From Styela clava (taxonomy: Eukaryota; Chordata; Ascidiacea; Stolidobranchia; Styelidae), in the NCBI RefSeq assembly GCF_964204865.1, contig NC_135255.1, positions 8,337,135 to 8,401,134 of the forward strand: a DNA stretch of 64,000 nucleotides, given 5' to 3'. Position 1 is the first letter of the stretch. Each line of letters opens with the position of its first letter. Made by a program: the position numbers and the translations under genes. The notes beneath the pieces are model-generated. The model ran no database searches, had not been told where the DNA came from, and worked only from the letters and a program-made list of their open reading frames with translations. This document shows positions 50,465 through 64,000 of this stretch, in pieces.

Positions 50465-51500
50465 AATCAAGATGAATGTAGTCAAGATTCAATACAAGAT
50501 GCAATAAATAGTCTGTATGTGCGAAGTAGTTTTTTGTGCAAAGACTGCTGGATGAACCAATAGTACGACTTCGCTGAATGCCAGAGTCGCTTTTTTTGTC
50601 TGCCTTATACAAACCTATGAATAAAACACGAGACTGGTGTGCTGGGATGATTATTTTATTATAGGGTGTTTGATATGTGATAGATCTCTGCAGAAAAAAA
50701 GATCAGACATGGTGCCTTAAGTTTCTTGTTGAATCTTTCAATCGAAATCCTGCAATTTTGGACAATAAGATTCGTGTAGTTTCCTTGTTAATCAAAATAA
50801 TTGGTATCTGAAAGATAGTTTAGACAAGGATAGCAATGGTTTCGTCGCTAATCCATTGAGTCCACGCATTTGAACCGAATAATTGGAATCATTATCCGCA
50901 AGTGTTGAAGATTTTTCTCGGTTTTGCAGTAGCTTCTGCACTACTCGCAATATGGTTTCTGGGAAACTCAGTGCAGTGCTGATACGCGAACTCTGCTCGG
51001 AGACGATAGATTTGCTCGTGCACAAGATTGTATATCATTCCCCGAAAACGTAAATTAGGCTTTGATGAACATCTCTAAGCTGTTTATATAATTTTTATTT
51101 TCGTTCGCGCGTGTGTCACCCTTTGTTTTGACAGTTTTTAAAATACACTGTGCCCACTTACCCAAATAAAAAATCGCATAGGTCGCCACAAATCTATTCT
51201 CGGCGTTTCAACATCTTGCACCTTATTCAGTTGCAAACTGGTCGGGTCGTAACCGCTGTTAAAAATACTACTTTAGAGTTGTCCTTGGCGTAATTGACTT
51301 CGACAGTTTGTATGCATGTATCGCGTGTAATAATCGTTTTGGCATGTCTCGCACTAAATTCGTCTTTGCTCATGCTTCTGACGTTACGTCTGTCGTGGGT
51401 AAAGCAAATATTTGAAAAATAATATCGCTTAGCTGCTGTTTACTCACCAGGCATATGGTGTGCAGTTAATCTGCTACATTTGAAAGAATATTACAAAAAG
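50465..51500. other. RCOR 3' UTR and upstream region of the dioxygenase gene
   Basis: AATAAA occurs at 50503-50508 and 50620-50625, the latter followed by a GT-rich stretch. The minus ORFs at 50256-50612 and 50792-51025 resemble nothing known and are not called. Confidence 0.45.
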
Positions 51501-54500
51501 ATGCAGTCAGGTAAGCAGTTATTTTTTAAATAATGTCCAGCATTTTTTACACAAAAATCAATAAATTTTGTAGTGGAAAGAGTGTCAGTTGGAAGGGACA
51601 AAGATGGCAATCCGATTTTAACATCAGAATCGTTAGAGAAATTTGCTGATGATGGTTTCATACTGATCCCGCATTTGTTAGACCCGGAAGAGCTGAGCAT
51701 TTTGAAGACAACGGTCGAAAACAATGAAGTGGTGAAGGCAGGTTTTGTTTTATTATATATAGCACAACTTATAGGGCCATAGGCGGATATTATTCGTGAA
51801 AAGTACAATTTGATTAAGTGAATGTTTCTTATCAGTATGAGACAACTCCTGCATATAATTCTTCCGCGTTGGAATATTTTTTTTCAAGCCCAGTTGGGAT
51901 ATAGCAATACTACATCTTGGACAAATCAATTTAAAGAAAGAAGTCGATACCGCATCTAAATTGCTGTTTGAAATTGCCAAGTAATTTTTTTTAGCTAATA
52001 TTACGTCACCTATATTGTATTGGACAATGAATAAAGTATATATATATATATTCAGTATAAGTACATGTTATGTTTTTTATTGTTTCCCGCAAAAATAGAA
52101 ACATGCGTATGGGAGGAACGATGGACAAGGTAGGAAGGCAAAAGTTGTGCTTTGGAATCGCCCAGGAACGGACATAACTGGGATTATTTCAAGAAGTGAA
52201 AAAGTAGCAGGAACTATGGAAAAGGTATAATTCATATAAATTGTTAGGGTGCCAACGAAAATAAATTTTAAATTCTGAATTTATAAACGAGATACCCGGT
52301 TACCCGACATCGGAGCCACATTGGGACCACCTCGATATAGCCCCTTGTCATAACTAAATTTAGGTTACAAAGCAATATGATGCATTCAGACAATCTGCTA
52401 AAATTTAATAAAGATAGTGTGCGACGTGGCTTGAAAATGGAGCTGTGGAACCGGATATGGGAGTTAATAGTTTGGCATGTTTGAAACTGTGGGAGTCACC
52501 GGAGCCGTATTTTTAAACCATTCGCTTTCGGGAGTCGAATTTCGTAGTTCGCCGTAATTGGAACTTAAGAATCCCAATGATCATGGATTTAGTCTGGATT
52601 TTTAACGGAAACTCGAATAACATTATCTTTACCACGCCTTCTTAATATTCATTTGAAAAATGCTTCGTTTTTGTTATCAAAATTTGAAATATCGGAGGCC
52701 AAGTTTTTTTCAGTCCAAAGTCGGAGGTCGATTGTAAATTTTCCCTAACTTTACAGCCCCGGTAAAATGACCAATAGGAAAATGATGAAAACCAGCGTGC
52801 ATTAATGTATATATATATTTATGCTATGAATTATCGTTATCTGCTAAATGGGAAATCTGTTTTCGTTTAGTTGCTAGGCGGGGAGGTTTACCATTACCAC
52901 TCGAAAATTATCATGAAAGATGCACATACTGGTGGAATGCACGTGTGGCATCAGGACTACGGATATTGGTATAGCAATGGATGCCTTTTCCCTGATATGG
53001 GAACCGTTTTCATTGCTATCGACAGAACCCACAAAGACAATGGGTGCTTAAAGGTACTTATCAAGTAAAATACATAACTTTTTAGATACGATAGACCAGG
53101 GGTCGGCAACCTACGGCCCGCGGTATAATATAACCCGGCCCGCGACGCTTTACTGAATTATAGTTACAAAACAGCTGTTTTGACGATTATATTCTTAACG
53201 TAACAGAATTTATTGTGAGTCACGTGTAAAGTAAATTACATTATAATGTAATAAGTATAAAATTCATAATTACTCGCTTAGTGAGAATATAATTTAAATA
53301 TAATTAGACGAATTGCAACAAAACGCAGAAAAGTTGATGCTTACTGCAAAGGCTTCAATGGCGCCGAATATTTAAATGGAATATTTTGAGATGCAATGCA
53401 ATGAGAAAATAAATCTATATTCTCTTCGAGAGATGTATCACTGCTTGATTTTTATTATAAAACGTATCATCCGTTATGTTATCAACTTTCTGAAAATATG
53501 TGCGGCCCGCCAATGACTTACAACCCTTAATTTTGGCCCGCGAGCGCCAAAAAAAGGTTGCCGACCCCTGCGATAGACGATAACAGATAAAATATTACAA
53601 AATTCTTAGGTGTATTTCATAATCTTGAATCTTAAAATATTTGTTACGTAAAGGGATAGGTGACTCGGAAGAAGTAAAATTCCTGGGACCTCCTGAAGTA
53701 TGCGTACCAAGATGGCGCATAACCTGAACCCAGGTTGTGTACCAGCTTAGGATTCAGTTTGTGCGACATCTTGGCGCGCATACTTCAGGAGTACCAATTC
53801 CTGTAATTCAGTTTCAGTTAATAAATGTTTGCAGCCGATATTTCAATATTATCGGTATATAGACCTATTTATTATACCTTGCAAATTGACAATCCTTTAC
53901 GAAGTTATATGATCAACAGCATCTCCAAACAAAATTGCGTTTTGACCAACCGTGTCTTTTGTGTTCTTAATTTATTGCGTTATTAAACAGTAGACTACTG
54001 GACTCTTGCAACGTCATTGTTGAAAGTTTGCCGAAATTTCATGTTAATTATTCTGGTTCATTAGAATGAGCCGTTATTGTGTCATTTGGTAGGTAGTGAA
54101 AGGCTCTCACAAATGTGGAAGAATAGATCATACAAGAATAGGAGATCAAGCTGGTATCGAAGGAGAAAGATTGGATGAGATATTGAAGAGATTAACGGTA
54201 CTGCAGGCAGAAATGGAACCAGGAGATGCCTTATTTTTCCACAGGTAAACACAAAGATTATAATAAAAGTAGCCTATTCATTTTTTCTTCATTCAAACAA
54301 CCATTAATTTCTAATTATTTTGTCATCAGTAATGTGATGCATAGGAGTGAGCAAAATTCCAGCAATGATCGCAGATGGGCTTTCTTATGTGCTTACAATC
54401 GAGCAGACAATAATCCAGTGATTGAACATCATCATGCCAGATATTTTCCACTCGAAAAGGTAGGCTTACATTAAATATCAGTTTATTGCATATGACAAAG

Positions 54501-55002
54501 GATTATAAAATTATTCGGCTCGACGGTGTGGCGCATCGTGCTAAGCGTTAGGAATACGCTCGCCACCGCATCTCTGATTACCCTTCGTGGGATAGCAGGT
54601 TCGAATCCCATGCGGTGATGATCATATGCGAGATTGCTGGACTTCTCGCCGCCGCAGGGTGGTTCACGTAACCGCTGGTCGGTTACGGCTCCCTCCACCA
54701 TCAAGTCCATGCTTCCGAAAACAAATAACTGGCTAACTAATCCCATACCCGACCTAGACCGGTAACCGGACGAGAGGCCGTGGTTCGCCATATGATTACG
54801 CCGTCTTATCGACTTTCCTCTCCCCCGGGATAAATATGTAAATCCTATCCTATTCTATTCGTTCTATGTGCAGGTGCCAAATTCTAGAATTTCCTTGTGC
54901 AAGCCCACTGATTCAATGGATGGAAAAGATTTTTTCTCTCTTGTTGATGACGTTAGCATGGTTGCGCTGGATCCCAATTTTAAAGAAGATATGAAGAAAT
55001 AA
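51501..55002 (+). CDS. PhyH-family 2-oxoglutarate dioxygenase (L-proline 4-hydroxylase-like)
   Basis: Exons: 51501-51510, 51574-51737, 52099-52224, 52871-53053, 54093-54244, 54330-54459, 54874-55002; 297 residues. The family is recognised from [69 protein letters not shown] and [20 protein letters not shown]. The Fe(II) ligands are H127, D129 and H216. The 2-oxoglutarate Arg is probably R226 or R227. The [19 protein letters not shown] pattern resembles the invertebrate and bacterial branch close to proline 4-hydroxylases more than classic PHYH; the substrate is not known. The end of exon 2 is uncertain: a GC donor (AAG|GCAGGT) keeps KK, and a GT donor at 51732 would drop two residues. The stop overlaps an AATAAA. 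Confidence 0.87.
53097..53570. mobile_element. Non-autonomous hAT element, family 1, in dioxygenase intron 4 (474 bp)
   Basis: The ends are CAGGGGTCGGCAACCTACGG and the inverse AGGTTGCCGACCCCTG. A perfect 8-bp duplication CGATAGAC flanks it (53089-53096 and 53571-53578). Internal GCGGCCCGCC and TTTTGGCCCGCGAGCG are shared with 5853-6641 and 62543-62995. Confidence 0.95.
53686..53803. mobile_element. Foldback MITE, family A, short variant
   Basis: CCTCCTGAAGTATGCGTACC and AAGATGGCGCA at the left are matched by the inverse of TTGGCGCGCATACTTCAGGA at the right. The AACCTGAACC/GGATTCAG core is also partly inverted. It is related to the copy at 2699. Confidence 0.65.
54515..54866 (+). repeat. tRNA-derived SINE, family 1 (intact copy) in dioxygenase intron 6
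   Basis: The head has an A-box-like TGGCGCATCGTGCTAAGCG and a perfect B box GGTTCGAATCC (54599-54609). The body follows: GCGAGATTGCTGGACTTCTC, CCACCATCAAGTCCATGCTT, ACAAATAACTGGCTAACTAA and GAGGCCGTGGTTCGCCATAT. The tail is CCCCCGGGATAAATATGTAA then AATCCTATCCTATTCTATTC. It ends about 7 bases before the 3' splice site of the last exon. Confidence 0.85.
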
Positions 55003-55500
55003 ATATCAATTATTACCGTAGCATTCGCTTATGATGATGTACATTTTGATTCATTTTTGCACTTGAAGAAAAAAAGTCTTTTATATCAGGTTCAGTTGAA
55101 TTGTTCGAATCTGCGTTTATATCTATTGTTGACGAAGTTGAAATGCCATTGTAATGTTTATTCTGCGAAGTCGATCACATTGATATTTATAAATAATTAT
55201 TTGATTGAATTGCAATGTGTACTCACACTTTATATACATTAATTTGGTTGAACAATGAAAGTGAACAATATCATTTAATCATTCACTGCGGATAAACGCA
55301 TCGCTTCGAGCGTCGGAAAAGATTATGTTGCAATACATCATTATATTGACTACGTTTCAATTGTCTACTGGTCTGTAATACAATAATGAACCAAATTATC
55401 CTACGGGCTCACATGCTTTTTCCACGATAAAGTTTTTTGCTAAAATGCTTAGTTAGTTGCCTAGTCGGCAACAAATCGTTATAACTCGCCAAAGTTTTCG

Positions 55501-55872
55501 CTGAGTTCGAAACCTAAGTTCCCTTTGAAGCAACCTAATACGATAGCGAGGCAGGAAATACTTTGACAAATTTGCGTTGTAAGTTTTAGGGAATTGCAAA
55601 CTCAATTAATAAAAAATATTTTATTTCGTTGGTGTTTACAAGAAACGGTAGACACTGCCACATTGCAAACATTGTACATAAGAACGCTGAGTTCGAAACC
55701 CAAGTTCCCTTTGAAGCAACTTAATACGATAGCGAGGCAGGAAAAACTTTGACAAATTTGCGTTGTAAGTTTTAGGGAATTGCAAACTCAATTAATAAAA
55801 AATATTTTATAGGGTTTGGTGTTTACAAGAAACGGTAGACACTGCCACATTGCAAACATTGTACATAAGAAC
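55501..55872. repeat. Tandem duplication, unit 186 bp, two copies
   Basis: 55501-55686 and 55687-55872 both start CTGAGTTCGAAACC and end AACATTGTACATAAGAAC. They differ at only a few bases (e.g. TTATTTCGTTGG versus TTATAGGGTTTGG). No ORF is shared. Confidence 0.92.
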
Positions 55873-56364
55873 AAAAAAATATTAAATATATATTCATCTT
55901 AAAAACGTACTATATTTGGACGAGGAAGACTATCAAAGTCATTGAGACAGGTACACCATTTTTGCTGAGTTTAGCAGCAGATGACATCAAACAACGTCAG
56001 ACAATACGGAAGTAAATTAGCATGAATAAATAAAACACAATTTGATAACTGAAATTTAAAAGAAAACGGGAGAGTCTATAGAAAAATATATTGGAATATG
56101 TCAATTTTGAGTTCTGTAACTAAAACAATGGAGGTCTGAAGGTATCATGTCGTCAGATTACTAGTATATATTGAAGAAATGATAACCGTTTTTCTTTTCC
56201 AAATCAACATATATATTTGAAATCGATTAACATATAGGCTAAAATAGTTGGGAGAGGGTTCGCACAAATTTCGAAGAATAAATCACACGGGAACCGAAGA
56301 TCAAGATACAAATCTTAAAGAAATTTATGGTGTTATACATCCATATATAACACCATTATCATCC

Positions 56365-56435
56365 ATGTCGGGTATGGGATTAGTTAGCCAGATAGTTATT
56401 TGTTTCTTCCGGCGCATGGATTCGAATGAATAACA
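56365..56435 (-). repeat. SINE family 1 fragment, inverted
   Basis: TGTCGGGTATGGGATTAGTT with AGCCAGATAGTTATTTGTTT and GCGCATGGATTC is the reverse complement of the SINE body. It faces the forward fragment at 56484, making an inverted pair with a spacer of about 50 bases. Confidence 0.6.
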
Positions 56436-56483
56436 TAGTGCCACAACTAGCAAATCTTAATTGCTAACTAAATTTCTTGAATA

Positions 56484-56625
56484 TCAAGTCCATGCTTCCG
56501 AAAAACAAATAACTAACTAACCCCATACCCGTCATGGAATGGTAACCGGGCGAGAGGCCGTGGTTCGCCATATGATTAAGCTATCTTATCGGCTTTCCTC
56601 TCCCCCGGGGACCTTTCACCGAGCA
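56484..56625 (+). repeat. SINE family 1 fragment, 3' body
   Basis: ATCAAGTCCATGCTTCCGAA, ACAAATAACTAACTAACCCC, GAGGCCGTGGTTCGCCATAT and CTTTCCTCTCCCCCGGGG match the intact copy. The head and the ATAAATATGTAAATCC tail are missing. Confidence 0.7.
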
Positions 56626-57612
56626 TCGACTTCCTTGTTTAGTGACGTAACGTAGTGACGTAACAATGCTGCCTTTTCGCATCCGCTCAGACACTTTTCT
56701 CACTTAGACGGATTTTCAAGCGTGGTCGTAAACATTACCTCCTAAACATTACATTACCTAGGTCCTAGACTTAGCTAAAATTCCTTACCGGTACTTTTAA
56801 AAAACAGATTGTTGTATGCGATGAATCATAAAGATGGTTTGAAACACATACCCCATTTACAGGCGCCAACTCGCAAAAGCACTCTTAAAATAGCCCCGAA
56901 AATTTTGCAATGATAAAGTATAGTAAGAATTTTTCGGGGGTCAAAGGTCTTCATTAAACCTCAAATATGAGATTCGGGGATTTCAGACTCAGAGTTTGCA
57001 TTTCTTAGTTTATTCCTGTCACAATGACCAGTCAGCAACAAGTCAACATTGACGTAACAATTGCAATTTGTTTTATAGCTCAGACGCCTCGTTCTGTCGT
57101 TCGTTCAGGCATATATTCAAACATGGGTGTAAGCACCAAAAATTGCCTCGTTTTCGTGGTTTTGTGTGTTATTTGCCATTTTTTAGTTGTTTCTAAAAAT
57201 TAGTTGTAGGCTAAATCAAATAGCATAATTGCAATTATATATACCGGTATCGAGTAGGGTAGCTTTAGTTCAACCACACGCGGGACGAATGCTTGCGACG
57301 AACTGTCTGACTGTAATTCACTAATTCAGCAATACAGAAATAGCGAAATACAAATACGTGGGTGTGGGAAGGAATGGCCATGACTTGGTCGTAGTTCAGC
57401 CGGTATCACTACGGTGCACGGTTGGTATTTTAAAAATAACCAGTAGGCCTATGTATAAACAAGAAGAGGTGACATACAGTACCGGTAATTGCTAATAATG
57501 TAATACGGTACTGACCAATGATAAAATTCACAATTTGCTGGTAAAAATCTGGGGAAGGGGGGTTATAAGTTTAGTGGTCCTAATTTAGTATTTACAGATT
57601 TAAAAGGAGCAT

Positions 57613-58205
57613 TCATCGTGCTAAGTGTTATGCTCACCATCGCACCTCTGATTACCCTGCGCGGGTTCAAATCCCATACAGGGTTAATTATGTCTGTATG
57701 TGCGAGAGGATTGCTGGACTCCTCACTGCCGTAACCCAGTTTACTAAACCCAATAACCGATGGTTGTTTACGGCTTCCTCAAGTCAATGCTCTGACGCTC
57801 CTGAAAAACAAAAGAGAATATCGGTCGGAGACCGAAGACTTATCGATCGAAACTGCGGTTTCAATTCATGATTCTATAGTGACACCGCGTGTCCCATCAC
57901 TAATTAATTAATAACCCCCCAAAATAATACGACATAATTCATCCAAAATCAATAGGCTTCTGGTCCGAGATATGATGAATGCACATGCACATTTGGAGCG
58001 GATTCAATCTCGCCTTTCATCTAACAGACAAATACCTATCAACATACTTACCGATCTTAAGATCGATAAGTAATAACTGACTAACTGATCCCATGCCCAA
58101 CATGGACTGGTAATTGGACGAGAGGCTGTAGTTCGCCACATGAATAATTCCTCCCATCGGTTTTCCTCTCCCCCGGGATAAATACGTAAATCCTGTGTTG
58201 CATTT
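57613..58205 (+). repeat. tRNA-derived SINE, family 1, interrupted by a 258-bp insert
   Basis: The head has TCGTGCTAAGTG and the B box GGTTCAAATCC (57664-57674). The body resumes at about 58071 with TAACTGACTAACTGATCCCA, CGAGAGGCTGTAGTTCGCCA and the tail CCCCCGGGATAAATACGTAA. An unrelated segment, about 57813-58070, separates AAAAACAAA from TAACTGAC, which are adjacent in the intact copy. Confidence 0.75.
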
Positions 58206-58450
58206 TTCATATAAAGATATCATCTGAATTTGTTATGCTCACTACATCTGATAGCATACATTTTAGAATGTTAATTTAATGCGATAATACTGTCTGACTG
58301 TTACACCAAGTAGAAATACTGAAATAGTATTTTCTCACTTGACTGTTAAGGCATTTTATTAGCGGAAAAAGACTGATGGCAATCGATTGATGTAATCTTT
58401 AACATCATTTACTTGACACTTGAAGGCTAGTGAAATAATTCACTTGCAAT

Positions 58451-64000
<5,550 letters not shown>

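Larger units (their letters stand above)
55003..58450. other. Intergenic: dioxygenase to MBTPS1
   Basis: Contains a 186-bp tandem duplication, three SINE pieces, and three TACCGGTA palindromes (56786, 57242, 57480). GTGACGTAAC occurs twice in tandem at 56641-56664. No gene was recognised. Confidence 0.45.

Noticed and set aside
50256-50612. 118-codon minus-strand ORF
   Set aside because: It lies antisense to the presumed RCOR 3' UTR with its two AATAAA signals, and no family was recognised.
54515-54612. tRNA gene at the SINE head
   Set aside because: The B box is perfect, but the cloverleaf is not convincing and the sequence recurs as the 5' end of a repeat.

Overview
The window is nuclear DNA of an animal. 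It is AT-rich, its genes are split by many short GT-AG introns, and its intergenic space is full of small DNA transposons and tRNA-derived SINEs. The proteins sit close to vertebrate orthologues (KAT8, CRNKL1, ASB3, MBTPS1, hyccin, CoREST). With compact genes and introns of mostly 0.1-1.2 kb, this suggests an invertebrate deuterostome. An ascidian tunicate is my best guess, but the sequence does not prove it.

Layout. 1-1.5 kb: a five-exon secreted Kazal-type protein. 1.5-12.7 kb: no gene recognised; nested inverted-repeat elements, a SINE cut in two by a hAT element, and a composite of TTCGAAT-rich termini. 12.7-13.3 kb: mitochondrial ribosomal protein uL14m (-). 13.6-14.5 kb: a three-level nest of foldback elements. 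16.0-16.8 kb: proteasome subunit PSMB1 (+). 17.9-19.8 kb: histone acetyltransferase KAT8/MOF (-), convergent with PSMB1. 20-23 kb: a hAT element keeping a transposase tail, a degenerate tandem repeat and another foldback. 23.4-24.9 kb: ASB3-like ankyrin/SOCS-box protein. 25.9-26.4 kb: a small secreted CULT-domain (cereblon-type) protein. 27.0-36.6 kb: the 17-exon splicing factor CRNKL1, with a U12-type AT-AC intron and an antisense selenocysteine tRNA gene inside another intron. 39.2-40.9 kb: hyccin/FAM126. 42.2-50.5 kb: CoREST (RCOR). 51.5-55.0 kb: a PhyH-family 2-oxoglutarate dioxygenase. 55-58.4 kb: a tandem duplication and SINEs. 58.4-64 kb: site-1 protease MBTPS1, cut off by the window end just after its catalytic serine codon.

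The genes are mostly unrelated housekeeping functions: chromatin (KAT8, CoREST), splicing (CRNKL1), proteasome and ubiquitin adaptor (PSMB1, ASB3), mitochondrial translation, phosphoinositide scaffold (hyccin) and Golgi proteolysis (MBTPS1). I see no operon or coordinated pathway. The most notable items are the tRNA-Sec gene, the AT-AC intron, the secreted CULT protein with an intact tri-tryptophan cage, the nested mobile elements, and 16 copies of the palindrome TACCGGTA in non-coding DNA.
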